DNA from: RGIG3178 sp963674495
GTDB lineage: Bacteria; Bacillota; Clostridia; Christensenellales; QAND01
DNA: 64,000 nucleotides
Assembly: GCA_963674495.2 (NCBI GenBank)
Contig: CAXXLG010000001.1
Coordinates: forward strand, 62,001 to 126,000
Reading direction: 5' to 3'
Shown here: positions 34,344 to 43,880 of the stretch, piece after piece
How positions within the stretch are numbered: the first letter of the stretch is position 1
Layout: each line of letters begins with the position of its first letter
Notes under the pieces: model-generated
Told to the model about the DNA's origin: nothing
The model's database searches: none
What the model saw: the letters and a program-made list of their open reading frames with translations, nothing else
Program-made: the position numbers and the translations under genes

Positions 34344-35624
34344 TTACGCCTCCTTCTCGTTTTTAAGGGCAAAGCGGCTGCCCTTGAGTCCATGAACGCC
34401 GGCAAACTGCGCCCGGCTTCCCAGTTCTTCTTCGATTTGTAAAAAGCGGTTGCCGTGATCGCCGGTACCCGATTCACGCACCGTGCCCACGCCAAGGCCC
34501 ACGCAATAATCCGTAATAGCTACCCCTTCGCCGCGGGAGGAGCAAGGCATCACGCCATAATCGTTGGCATGCGCCAGCTTCACCATTTCAAACGCTTCGG
34601 AAATAGTGCCAATCTGGTTTACCTTGAGCAGAACGCAGTTGCCTGCGCCCATCTGAATGCCTCTTCTGACGCGCTCGGGGTTTGTTGTGAACAGATCGTC
34701 GCCCACGATCTGGATGTCCACAGCCTTGGTTAGCCGTGCGGTGCTTTCATAGTCGTCTTCGGGCAGCGGATCTTCCAAAATGACAAACGGCCAGTTTTTC
34801 ACCATGCCGATCTCAAACTCGATCAGCTCCTCCAACGTCATGCTTTTGCTGGAGAATAGGCCTTCAAACTTGCCGGTTTCCTGTTCAAAATAGCAGTCGG
34901 CCGCAATGTCTATCTGCATGCCGATACGACCTTCGTAGCCGTATTTTACAATCAATTCGGTCATTTGATCCCACAGCTCCATATCGCTACGTACCATCCC
35001 TTTGGGAAGCAGCGGACGGGCGCCGGAAAATCCATATTTTTCTTTTAAAAGGGAAGTCCATCGGTCGGATAGATCCCACAGGGCGTAGGATGCGTCCCGA
35101 AACGTGTCGAATCCATAGGCCATAAAACTCTGCGACGGCTTATCGCCCGAACGTATGGCCCATCCGTATCGACGTGTGTTGTTCAAACAACCGACGCCGG
35201 GCACAGGCAGCGTAAATGCGTTGACCCCGCCGATGTGCTGGTACAGGGGAACGTCCAGCGCGACCGCACCCGCCTTGAGCACTGCGGCGGACACAGCGCC
35301 GGTGGCGTTGCCGCCCAGCAGATCCTTGCCAATCTTGAGCATCACCGCGTCCACCTCGATTTGCCGGGATGCGTCCATGCCCATGATGGCCGGTGCAATC
35401 AGCTCTTTAACGGCGCGAACCGCGCGCATCACGCCCTTGCCCCGCCATTTTTCGCCACCGTCATAGGCGAACGGGATTTCATGCGTGCCGATGGACAATC
35501 CGGCTGTGCATTCCGCCACGCCCACAGATCCATTTTCCGTAACCACCGTCGCTTCCACGGACGGATGACCGCGCATGGACATGATTTGCCGTGCCGTAAC
35601 CGATTTGATCGTTGTTCGCGCCAT
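34344..35624 (-). CDS. Enolase-like protein, paralogue 1 (426 aa)
   Basis: The protein is read from the ATG at 35624 (MARTTIKSV); the open frame extends to 35789 but there is a TAGGGGG site before 35624 and an extended -10 upstream. It is about 60-70 percent alike to paralogue 2 by eye, with the same replacements (CSSRGEG, VRESG) and the same retained EDPLPEDDY, GDDLFTTN and LLKVNQIGT. Two non-identical copies in tandem suggest a heteromer or two related substrates. First gene of the operon. Confidence 0.7.
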   Translation of the reverse strand: MARTTIKSVTARQIMSMRGHPSVEATVVTENGSVGVAECTAGLSIGTHEIPFAYDGGEKWRGKGVMRAVRAVKELIAPAIMGMDASRQIEVDAVMLKIGKDLLGGNATGAVSAAVLKAGAVALDVPLYQHIGGVNAFTLPVPGVGCLNNTRRYGWAIRSGDKPSQSFMAYGFDTFRDASYALWDLSDRWTSLLKEKYGFSGARPLLPKGMVRSDMELWDQMTELIVKYGYEGRIGMQIDIAADCYFEQETGKFEGLFSSKSMTLEELIEFEIGMVKNWPFVILEDPLPEDDYESTARLTKAVDIQIVGDDLFTTNPERVRRGIQMGAGNCVLLKVNQIGTISEAFEMVKLAHANDYGVMPCSSRGEGVAITDYCVGLGVGTVRESGTGDHGNRFLQIEEELGSRAQFAGVHGLKGSRFALKNEKEA

Positions 35625-35660
35625 GGATGAACCCCCTATTTGGTTGAATATATACATTTT

Positions 35661-35670
35661 AGTATAGCAC
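35661..35670 (-). promoter_or_regulatory. Extended -10 promoter of the enolase-like operon
   Basis: On the minus strand TGCTATACT is an extended -10; the -35 region is poor. The A/T-rich stretch 35690-35830 lies upstream. The rest of the gap to 36162 has no supported gene. Confidence 0.45.
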
Positions 35671-36162
35671 AGCGTGAGTAGGATAATGAACACCTTACCA
35701 AGAAATGAAATACATAGAAAACGGGATAAATAAATATATAAAATTAAAATAATAGATATAAGGACATAAAGCGAATGATCAATAACCATATATATTAAAT
35801 AGTTATGACAGTATAATAATGCTACTATTTACAGCTTTGTTCCTTCCTTAGCACAGGTCGCACCATTGCGAAAACCAACCAAAAGGGAAGTGTCTTATGG
35901 CGGTATCGTATCGGAGATCATCGGTATTGCGCGGTGTCCCATCGTAGTTCCATCCGTGTTTTGAGATCGGACCGATTGATGGAGGCTTGATTCGAATCCA
36001 AAATATTATTTCACCTGTTTTTAATGATTGCAAAACCGTGAGGCGTCAAGCCCACTTTCTTGGACACAACGTATATGTATGGTATGATAAATGCAATAAA
36101 GAAGTATCAACAGATGGGGTTCGCGTTGTCAAACGATGGATTTTATCAGAGGGGGACAGGAC

Positions 36163-36606
36163 ATGACAAGGATTGGGATCATCATATGCGCCCGTTACCA
36201 AAGCTGTGGCGGAGGGAAATGCTTACGAGCGTTAAAGGAAAGGGTGGGGGGATTCTCCGACTATCCCGCCGCGCAGGAAGTGGAGTTGGTAGGCTATTCG
36301 AACTGCGGCGGATGTCCCGGAGGCAACGTGGAAACCGTACCCGAGGAGATGAAAAAAAACGGTGTGGATGTAATCCATCTGGCAACGGGGTTTGTTGTAG
36401 GCTATCCGCCGTGCCCGTATATTGACGAATTCAAAAAATATATAGAGAGCGCGCATGGAATCAAGGTCGTTGTGGGAACGCATCCGATCCCCATGAAATA
36501 CCTAAAGGAGCATAAGAAACTGCCTTACTGGGAGAAAATGAACATGCGCGAGCAGGCGCCCCTGCTGTTTATGGATGATGAAAAGACGATGAAAAGCTAC
36601 GATTGA
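36163..36606 (+). CDS. CGGC-domain protein (147 aa)
   Basis: The protein starts at ATG 36163 after AGGGGGACAGG. The N-terminus has IGIIICARYQSCGGGKCLRA, then the signature YSNCGGCPGGNV and a third Cys patch in GYPPCPY. CGGC-domain proteins are small, probably metal- or thiol-binding, and of unknown activity in anaerobes. It ends in a charged tail (KTMKSYD). It stands alone on this strand. Confidence 0.75.
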   Translation: MTRIGIIICARYQSCGGGKCLRALKERVGGFSDYPAAQEVELVGYSNCGGCPGGNVETVPEEMKKNGVDVIHLATGFVVGYPPCPYIDEFKKYIESAHGIKVVVGTHPIPMKYLKEHKKLPYWEKMNMREQAPLLFMDDEKTMKSYD

Positions 36607-36649
36607 TGGGATGCCGCATGTACTGCGCAAATGCATCGCGGACACTGTG

Positions 36650-37325
36650 GCCCAAGGGGGCACGCCTGGGCATTTTTGCCCGGGCGTTTGAATTTACATC
36701 AAAACAGCCGTACCGTAAGCGCCGTGCATTCGCGCGGCGTAAAAGCTGCGGATACACCAAGAAGGGATTACATCCAAAAAGCCGCACTGCAAGCTCACTT
36801 TCTATACGCTGGCGTAATCCCTTCAGCAAACACCGATTTTCCGTTCAGTGCCCGGTGCACTATAAATATGCGCAAATTAAAAAAATTAATACGGGGATTT
36901 GCAAAAACAAAAATGGAAAATTCCGGTTTTTCAATAAGGCGACGGAGAGATATAGATAAAAACCCGCCGAAACGGATGCCAACCGTTTGTCTATCAATAG
37001 GGCAAGGATTTTTGTCTACGTAGGCCAACCATGGAGGGATTCAAGGGAGGGTGCATCCTTGAATCCCTCATTAAGGTGGTGGGCGGGTAAAGACAAAGAA
37101 AGGGAAAACCTCAAGAAAAAAGGCTTTCCCCTTAAAAGGCAAAAGCCTGGCGGGCGGCTTCAGATCCCCTCGAATCCAAACCCATCGTGACAACTATCCA
37201 TCAAGTATCAATCGGCGATAGAGGTGTTAAGGGGGCAGATGCCCCTTTAATTCCATAATTGGGCGGCGGGTGGGTATAGACAAACGCACCACCGCAGCCA
37301 AATCAACGGTGTTTGTATATCCCAT
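36650..37325. other. Gap with two minus-strand dispersed-repeat copies
   Basis: A hairpin GCCTGGGC / GCCCGGGC is seen near 36664-36686. Minus-strand copies of the first dispersed repeat lie at about 37018-37095 and 37195-37283 (ATTGGGCGGCGGGTGGGTAT). No gene is supported. Confidence 0.65.
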
Positions 37326-37331
37326 ATATCG

Positions 37332-39869
37332 TTAAACGCGTTTACGCTTTGCACCGCGCCGCCTTTTGGACCATTTGAGTATCTCCACCCAAAACACTGA
37401 AACAACTGCCAGCGCGATCACGAGGCCAATCTGTTGGATGGTTATCGGCGCCAGCCGCAAAAAACCGCCCAACGGCGTATACAGCGCAACGATGAGCACC
37501 GCAACCGTGATGATGTTGGCAGTCCACATCACCTTATCGTGCATCAGCCGCTTGAACGTCGTCGTAACCGCTTCGTGATCGGAACTGTTTACCTGCACCA
37601 GAAACAGGTTGGCAAGCAATAGGATTGCAATGCCCATCGAGCGCGCCAGCGGCGCATTCTGCAGATTTTGCATCAGCGTGACATAGTACGCCCCAAAGGA
37701 TGCGGCGAATATCAGCAGTCCTTGCAACACGCTCTTTATCAGCATCCCCGGCATGATCAACGCAGCATGGGGATCGCGTGGCGTGCGCTGCATCAAATCG
37801 CTCTCGGCGGGCTGCCGTTCCAGCACGATGGAGCAGGTCGGGTCGATCATCAATTCAAGCAACACGACGTGTAGCGGCAGCAGCAGCAAGCAGACCGGAT
37901 CGACGCCCAGCATTGGCGCCAACAGTGAGGATAGCGCGATGGGGATGTGGATGGAGAAGATGTAGCCAACCGCCTTTTTGATGTTGTCGTAGATGCGCCG
38001 CCCATCGCGAACGGTTTGCACGATGGTAGAAAAGTTGTCATCTAAAAGGATCATATCCGCCGCTTCGCGCGATACCTCCGATCCGCGCTGTCCCATTGCA
38101 ATGCCGATATCCGCATATTTGAGCGCGGGCGCGTCATTCACGCCATCGCCCGTCATCGCCACCACTTCGCCGTTGTCGCGCAACGCCTTCACGATGCGCA
38201 TCTTATGCGCGGGCACAACGCGGGCAAAGATGTTGGCGGCATTTACGTGCACCTTGAGTTCATCGTCCGTCATGGTATCCAGTTCATTGCCCGTGATAAC
38301 GCCCCTGTCCGTTTCCATACCGACCTTTTGCGCGATGCTCTGTGCGGTGACGCCGTTGTCCCCCGTGATCATCACCACGCGGATGCCCGCCTGTTTGCAG
38401 GCCGCAATGCCTTCCTTCACGTTCTCACGAGGCGGATCTTCAAGGCCGACAAGGCCGGACAGCGTCAGCGTGCTTTGTGTAATATTAGCGGGTATTTCCT
38501 CCAGGGTCTTGGGTTTCATGATGCCCACCGCAATCACCCGAAGGCCCTGCTCGGACATGCCTTGTGCCATACTATCCGCCGTTTGACGCTGCTTGCTGCT
38601 CAGCGTGCATAGATCGAAGATGCGCTCGGGAGAACCCTTGGCCGCCACGATGATCTCTCCGTCGTGCTGCCACACGTGCCCCATCATCTTCAGTTCATTT
38701 GTGAATGCGTATTCGGTGATCATCTCGCCGCCGAACAGATGCCCCCGGTCGATGCCCAGCTTCTCGCAGTGGGACAGCATCGCCTGCTCCATGGGATCGT
38801 AGGTCTCGGTCTCGCACGCAAGCCCGGTGATCTCGCACAGTTCGATTTCGTTGCCGTTTGCTACCCAGAGCTGTTGCACGCTCATGCGGTTTTGTGTGAT
38901 GGTGCCGGTCTTATCCACGCACAGCACCGACACCGCGCCCAGCGTTTCCACCGCAGGTAACTTGCGAACCAGCGCTTTGTTCTTGGCAAGCCGCCACGCG
39001 CCCATGGACAAAAATACGGTGAGCACGACGGGGAACTCCTCCGGAATCATGGCCATCGCCAGCGTAATGCCGGATAATATACTTTCGATCATGCGTTCTC
39101 CGAACGTGTGATCCGGGAGATTCAGATACGTCACGAAGCCGACCAGCAGGAATAATACAGCGGCAACGGCGGCGCTGAGTTTGACAAGCCCGCTGATCTG
39201 CCGCTTGAGCGGACTTTGTTCCTCCGGCGCAGCGGCTACATCCGCGCCAATCTTGCCGTATTCGGTTTGCAGGCCAATCCTGTCCACCAAAATCGAACCT
39301 GTGCCCTGTGTGCACAGCGTCCCGGCATAGCAGTAGTCGTTTCGCCAGTGTTCAGACGTTTCTTTTACGCTGTCCGTTGGCACCTTCCATACCTGTTCGG
39401 CTTCGCCGGTCAATGTGGATTCGTCCACCCGAAGATCAGCGCATTTTAATACGAACCCGTCGGCGGGGATCTTCACGCCCTCCATGATCAGCATCAGATC
39501 GCCGGGCACGAGATCGCGGCTTGCAATATTTGTTTCAACGCCGTCGCGCAGTACGTTGATATGTGGGGCGGACAAATCGCGCAGCGCATGCAGCGTTTTG
39601 TCGGTTTTCCACTCCTGAACCACGTCTATGGTGATGATACCCACAACGAATACCAGCATGATAGCGCCGTCGCGCATCTCGCCCAACAGGAAATAGATCA
39701 CCGCTGCCGCGATCAGCAAAAGGAACATCGGCTCGGATATGATGTGTAGAACTTTATGGAAAAAGCTCTGTTTTTTCTGCGGCGTTAGCTCGTTTTTGCC
39801 GTACTGTTCTTGCAGTTTCAATGCTTCGTCCATTGTCAACCCGGATGGATTGGTTGTTGGCATCGTCAT
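37332..39869 (-). CDS. P-type cation-transporting ATPase (P2 type)
   Basis: The 845-aa protein is read from the ATG at 39869, with GGAGGG upstream. In order: cation-ATPase N domain (residues 5-60), actuator with TLTGEAEQVWK (TGEA instead of TGES), transmembrane motif PEEFP, phosphorylation site CVDKTGTITQN, hinge MTGDGVNDAPAL, and a C-terminal six-helix part with LLLLPLHVVLLELMIDPTCS. It is related to calcium ATPases, but PEEFP in place of PEGLP leaves the ion undetermined. It has its own promoter and a long leader. Confidence 0.85.
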   Translation of the reverse strand: MTMPTTNPSGLTMDEALKLQEQYGKNELTPQKKQSFFHKVLHIISEPMFLLLIAAAVIYFLLGEMRDGAIMLVFVVGIITIDVVQEWKTDKTLHALRDLSAPHINVLRDGVETNIASRDLVPGDLMLIMEGVKIPADGFVLKCADLRVDESTLTGEAEQVWKVPTDSVKETSEHWRNDYCYAGTLCTQGTGSILVDRIGLQTEYGKIGADVAAAPEEQSPLKRQISGLVKLSAAVAAVLFLLVGFVTYLNLPDHTFGERMIESILSGITLAMAMIPEEFPVVLTVFLSMGAWRLAKNKALVRKLPAVETLGAVSVLCVDKTGTITQNRMSVQQLWVANGNEIELCEITGLACETETYDPMEQAMLSHCEKLGIDRGHLFGGEMITEYAFTNELKMMGHVWQHDGEIIVAAKGSPERIFDLCTLSSKQRQTADSMAQGMSEQGLRVIAVGIMKPKTLEEIPANITQSTLTLSGLVGLEDPPRENVKEGIAACKQAGIRVVMITGDNGVTAQSIAQKVGMETDRGVITGNELDTMTDDELKVHVNAANIFARVVPAHKMRIVKALRDNGEVVAMTGDGVNDAPALKYADIGIAMGQRGSEVSREAADMILLDDNFSTIVQTVRDGRRIYDNIKKAVGYIFSIHIPIALSSLLAPMLGVDPVCLLLLPLHVVLLELMIDPTCSIVLERQPAESDLMQRTPRDPHAALIMPGMLIKSVLQGLLIFAASFGAYYVTLMQNLQNAPLARSMGIAILLLANLFLVQVNSSDHEAVTTTFKRLMHDKVMWTANIITVAVLIVALYTPLGGFLRLAPITIQQIGLVIALAVVSVFWVEILKWSKRRRGAKRKRV

Positions 39870-40034
39870 AAAAACACCCTCCATTTTCGCTAAGTTGGCG
39901 TGCGATCAGCGTTTTCTATGGCACTTCACAAGACTTTGAATCCCTTACAGTTGGTATATCCCAAAAGATGAAAAAAACCCATCCATGAAACATACTACTG
40001 TCCCACAGATGGTTGAAAAGCATCAACACCTGCT

Positions 40035-40048
40035 GTCACAATTGTGAC
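40035..40048. promoter_or_regulatory. 14-bp perfect palindrome in the ATPase leader
   Basis: GTCACAATTGTGAC lies about 115-130 bases downstream of the ATPase promoter on the minus strand. It could be a repressor site. Confidence 0.5.
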
Positions 40049-40163
40049 CCGGCCCCACGAACCAAAAGGTTCATCGCCTGCTCAGTTTGTACTGTACTAT
40101 TCAGGGCTATCGAATCAAACGGATTCGATCAAGCCTATGTTGCAGCGCAAAGAGATCGCGTCC

Positions 40164-40192
40164 ATTATAACCAGCGTATGATCGGCTGTCAA
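40164..40192 (-). promoter_or_regulatory. Promoter of the P-type ATPase
   Basis: On the minus strand TTGACA and a perfect TATAAT lie 17 bp apart. The leader to the start codon is nearly 290 bases. Confidence 0.85.
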
Positions 40193-40407
40193 ACGATGTG
40201 ACACTATTATACATAAAAGGTACAAAATATTAGCATGGGCTAACTATATATTTTACCAAATCGATAGGAAGAACAGAAAATATATAGGGTATTCGCCGAT
40301 AGGGCAACACGTGTTCGTACATGCACCAAAAAAGATGCATACCGTGCGCTATTCTAATGTTGGAAACGGCGAGGCCGCATTCATACCATAGGCAGGAGGA
40401 GAAGGGC

Positions 40408-40863
40408 ATGGACCGGACCATAGAGCACTATGTACACTATCAAATCTACAACGACAGGCAAAAAAGCTGCGCAACAGCATCCATGAACACAAAAAAATCC
40501 GGCAACACGATCGCAATCGCATTGGCAGGCCTGGCTGTCTTTTTGGGCTTGTGCACCGATGCATCTGCCACAATGGCGCTCATTGCGCTATTGGGCGCAA
40601 TATTTGTTGTGGCGTACGCAACGCACAGCAGCTTTGCTTTGCATCATGGAATCAAGCGTAAAGTGATGGGTAAAAGCAAGCGGGCAGCGGTCATAGCTGT
40701 TGCCATCTATGCTACGTTGCTATCGTTCTTCATCGTACTGGTTGTGGCCAACCATTCCATTACGTGGGATATGTTTATGAATTCCGGTGGATTCTATGTA
40801 GTGGGTTTGCCCACCTTAACGGTGTTCGGCATCGTGATCCGCGCAGTGTTTGCGTCGAAATGA
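40408..40863 (+). CDS. Four-helix membrane protein of unknown function (151 aa)
   Basis: The protein starts at ATG 40408 after AGGAGGAGAAGGG. A polar N-terminus (IEHYVHYQIYNDRQKS) is followed by helices near residues 32-48, 55-73, 91-111 and 125-148. No family is recognised. The frame stays open for 57 codons past the stop, ending near the terminator; this is probably chance. Confidence 0.6.
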   Translation: MDRTIEHYVHYQIYNDRQKSCATASMNTKKSGNTIAIALAGLAVFLGLCTDASATMALIALLGAIFVVAYATHSSFALHHGIKRKVMGKSKRAAVIAVAIYATLLSFFIVLVVANHSITWDMFMNSGGFYVVGLPTLTVFGIVIRAVFASK

Positions 40864-40964
40864 ACCGGAACCTGCATCGTATCCCGCCCCGGTGATGTCG
40901 ATACGCTCATCGAGCACGAACATTGGGATGCATACGGGCTGGTACATAAAGATCTGGGAAGACG

Positions 40965-40990
40965 AAAGGAGGGCCATGGCCTTCCTTTTA
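40965..40990 (+). terminator. Intrinsic terminator
   Basis: AAAGGAGGGCC / GGCCTTCCTTT is followed by T/A-rich sequence. It ends the membrane-protein transcript about 100 bp after its stop. Confidence 0.75.
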
Positions 40991-41299
40991 TATATATACC
41001 TGTTGGACTTTGTGTTTTGGGTGATATCTTATTATGCACATAGAGCAGTGCTATATCGACAAACAGAGCGATGCATAGCTTTTCCTGGTCAAACAGCAAA
41101 AAGGTAGTTACGACAAAGAAAAATAGGATAATGGTACGCCGCTTTGTTGGTTTAAAAAATTATACGTATAAGCAGAGCGGGAAACGGAAGCCCATTATCA
41201 ATGCCTGCCCATAGTTATGCATTGCCAAATGAATGGCGTGAAGATAGACATCCATATATGAATAAAGAATAACTATGCATCTGATAATGCCTAATATTG

Positions 41300-41328
41300 T
41301 TGACAGCATAAATAAATTCTAGTATCAT
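41300..41328 (+). promoter_or_regulatory. Promoter of the satD operon
   Basis: TTGACA and TATCAT lie 17 bp apart, 32 bp before the start codon. The preceding stretch 40991-41299 shows no gene. Confidence 0.75.
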
Positions 41329-41359
41329 TTAAGCAAATGCGGGTTTAAGGAGGTGGATT

Positions 41360-42028
41360 ATGTACTTTGCCGTCATCGGCGATATGGTCGATTCAAGAAA
41401 AATGATTGAACGAAGCAAAACCCAGAACCTGTTAAAATCAACGCTGGACGATGTGAACACGGCGTTTGCCAATGATCTAGCCGCCAATTTTACCATAACG
41501 CTGGGCGATGAGTTCCAAGGCTTGTTCCATCGCGGGGATAATCTGTTGCGCATTGTGTATGCCATTATAAACGCCATGGAGCAGGAAGACGTAAAACTGC
41601 GTTTTGGCATCGGGATCGGCGACATCAACACAGACATCAACCCCAAGCTTGCCATCGGCGCGGACGGCCCGGCATTTCATTATGCACGCGACGCCATCGA
41701 GGCCATCAAAACCATCGAATCAAAAAACACACAGATCATCACAGGCATCCGCCTACAATCCGGCAAGCAAGGCGAATATGAACAATCGCTGAACACGATA
41801 TTTTCGCTGTGCACGTTTATCCGCGGCAAGTGGACGAAACGCCAAAGGGAGATCGCGCATTGCATGGTGCAAACCGGCAACGTCCAGACCAAAGCGGCTG
41901 CCGCGCTGGGCATCACGCAATCCAGCGTGCACAAAAGCCTGACCAACTCCGGTTACTATACATTTATAAATGCCTGGGAATCAGCACAAGAAGGCATCGC
42001 ATCCCACTGGGGCGGTCAAAATGTTTAA
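41360..42028 (+). CDS. SatD-family protein
   Basis: The 222-aa protein starts at ATG 41360 after AAGGAGG. The SatD signature is at the start (FAVIGDMVDSRK) and in ITLGDEFQGLF; a predicted nucleotide-cyclase-like fold follows (FGIGIGDINTDIN). The C-terminus holds a helix-turn-helix-like segment (AAAALGITQSSVHKSL), suggesting DNA binding. It overlaps the next gene by 8 bp, the usual pairing of SatD with a DUF3307 membrane protein. Confidence 0.75.
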   Translation: MYFAVIGDMVDSRKMIERSKTQNLLKSTLDDVNTAFANDLAANFTITLGDEFQGLFHRGDNLLRIVYAIINAMEQEDVKLRFGIGIGDINTDINPKLAIGADGPAFHYARDAIEAIKTIESKNTQIITGIRLQSGKQGEYEQSLNTIFSLCTFIRGKWTKRQREIAHCMVQTGNVQTKAAAALGITQSSVHKSLTNSGYYTFINAWESAQEGIASHWGGQNV

Positions 42029-42770
42029 GGATCTTTTCATCCTGTTATTGGTAGTCCATGCCGTAGGCGATTTCTATCTTACGGATGCGAACGAACCGGG
42101 CAGGGAAGATGATGCGTACCCGAAGATCCTTTGCCGTGCGCTGGTGTATGGAGCCTGCTTTGCCACCGTGTTGTTGATCATCCACACAACATCAGTGGTT
42201 CTGGCCTTTGCCGTAATGGCCGCCGTCCACATTGGTATTGAAACCGTTGGGTATCTTCGGGTTTGGTTCAAACGCCGTAAGGGAAAAAAGGTAAATACGG
42301 CTTGGGCTTTTGCAGTCGGTCAGCTTGCCCATCTTGGCGTGATGGCAATCATTGCATACGTGTTTGTGCATAGCGGGTATGAAATGAATACGCCTGCCTT
42401 TTTGCGCAGTATCGCACAAACCACGGGCATAAATGCGCACGCCGCCTTCAGGTGGACGACGCTGATTCTCCTCGCGCACAAACCGATCAATACCACCATC
42501 AAGACGCTGATGTCCACCTATAAGCCCGTTGAGCAGGGTGCGAATCAAAACGACAGGCAAGCGGGCGCGTTCATCGGCACGCTGGAACGTCTGATTATAC
42601 TGGTGTTGTTGAGCATGGGGCAATACGCCATGATCGGCTTGGTGTTAACCGCCAAATCCATCGCGCGGTTCAAGCGCATCCAGGAGGATCAAGGCTTTGC
42701 CGAGTACTATCTGATCGGTACGCTTTTGAGCACACTGTTGTCCATCCTCTTGTATCTCGCCATTTCATAG
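42021..42770 (+). CDS. DUF3307 membrane protein
   Basis: The 249-aa protein is read from ATG 42021, inside the end of satD. It begins with FKDLFILLLVVHAVGDFYLT, the DUF3307 signature, and has about six transmembrane helices. A longer start at 41970 lies within satD and is unlikely. Function unknown; its tight coupling to satD implies a joint role. Confidence 0.75.
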   Translation: MFKDLFILLLVVHAVGDFYLTDANEPGREDDAYPKILCRALVYGACFATVLLIIHTTSVVLAFAVMAAVHIGIETVGYLRVWFKRRKGKKVNTAWAFAVGQLAHLGVMAIIAYVFVHSGYEMNTPAFLRSIAQTTGINAHAAFRWTTLILLAHKPINTTIKTLMSTYKPVEQGANQNDRQAGAFIGTLERLIILVLLSMGQYAMIGLVLTAKSIARFKRIQEDQGFAEYYLIGTLLSTLLSILLYLAIS

Positions 42771-42842
42771 GCGTTCGATTAAAACAAATACAGCCCGTAC
42801 CGCAAAGACGGCTGGGTTTAGGGTAATCGCTGATGTCTATAC

Positions 42843-43697
42843 TCATTCATCATAATAGGATGGCCATCTTGCCTCGTCGAACATCATCAAAACATCCTCG
42901 TTGCTGCCACCATAATCAAAATACTGCCCGTCGTGAAAATACACGGCACATGAATCCGTAGCAAGCCGAATGATGATTTGACGGCCATCTTTTCGCGTCA
43001 ATGTAAGCAACGCTTCATTAAACGGGCATTTCGTACCCGAGTCCAGTTCAGTCGCGGAGGACAACCGTTGTGCCAAATACCACAACTGGTCCGGATCGTC
43101 GATCATCTGCACGCCCTTTTCGTCCCTGATGGTATAGTTCATTTGTGCGCTGGTAAGCTCGCATATATCTGCAGGATTTATCAACGTGATACCGCCGCAG
43201 CTGTTACGCGCCAGATCGAACGCATATTCGAACAGCGCCGTGCCCTTTTCGACGTACCATTCCTCGCCGCCATAGGCGATCGTGATCACGCAATAATGCC
43301 CCGATCTGTTTGAAGCACCTTTCACAAGATCGAGCAACTCTTTTTGCTGCACTTCATTTGGCACATAATAATGCCGGGGCCAGACTCTAAGCGCGGTGGG
43401 AACGATCCCGATGTTGATCTTTCCCGAAACGGGCTTATCGTATAGCTTGGCTCCGTTGTATGTTGGCTCCGGTCCGGGGGTGATGGAAGGAGGAAGTTTG
43501 GCGGTTGGTGCTACGCGCGCCGTTTCGGATGCAGAGGGAAGAGGCGTGGGGGATGGTGTGGGCGTCGATGGGCCTGTTATATCCGGCGAAGCCGTGCCGA
43601 TGACGGCGTCTTGTGGACTGCATGCCGCAAGCAACAGGATAACAATGGCTATAAGGATTACAGGAAATTTCATACAAGTCAACCGATGTGATTTCAT
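42843..43697 (-). CDS. Lipoprotein of unknown function
   Basis: The 284-aa protein is read from the ATG at 43697 with GGAG upstream. A signal peptide with lipobox LLAAC ends near residue 27, followed by a Thr/Pro-rich linker (PSTPTPSPTPLPS) and a globular domain from about residue 75. No family is recognised. The mature protein would be anchored outside the membrane. Confidence 0.7.
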   Translation of the reverse strand: MKSHRLTCMKFPVILIAIVILLLAACSPQDAVIGTASPDITGPSTPTPSPTPLPSASETARVAPTAKLPPSITPGPEPTYNGAKLYDKPVSGKINIGIVPTALRVWPRHYYVPNEVQQKELLDLVKGASNRSGHYCVITIAYGGEEWYVEKGTALFEYAFDLARNSCGGITLINPADICELTSAQMNYTIRDEKGVQMIDDPDQLWYLAQRLSSATELDSGTKCPFNEALLTLTRKDGRQIIIRLATDSCAVYFHDGQYFDYGGSNEDVLMMFDEARWPSYYDE

Positions 43698-43831
43698 GAT
43701 CAACTCCAATACAAAATATATGTACGGTTAGAATACAGGTAAAGTATAACACACAATATAAATACTATTAGCATCATTAAATAAATGGACGATACGGATA
43801 GTGGGTAAATGCAAATGTTGGTACCATAAAA

Positions 43832-43866
43832 CAAAGACCGCCCGTTTTTTACGCGGACGGCCTTTG
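43832..43866 (-). terminator. Terminator of the flavoprotein gene
   Basis: On the minus strand AAAGGCCGTCCGC and CGGGCGGTCTTT pair and run into TTTT. Confidence 0.7.
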
Positions 43867-43880
43867 AGGAGAGGACTTGT

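Noticed and set aside
35990..36015. tRNA-like GATTCGAATCC
   Set aside because: It does not sit in a T-arm with a matching stem, and no anticodon or acceptor stem is found.
35848..36033. A 61-aa minus-strand frame between the enolase operon and the CGGC gene
   Set aside because: There is no ribosome site and no recognisable family; the composition is Trp/Phe-rich but unsupported.
40861..41035. Open frame of 57 codons continuing after the stop of the four-helix membrane protein
   Set aside because: A terminator lies inside it and there is no sign of recoding; treated as chance.
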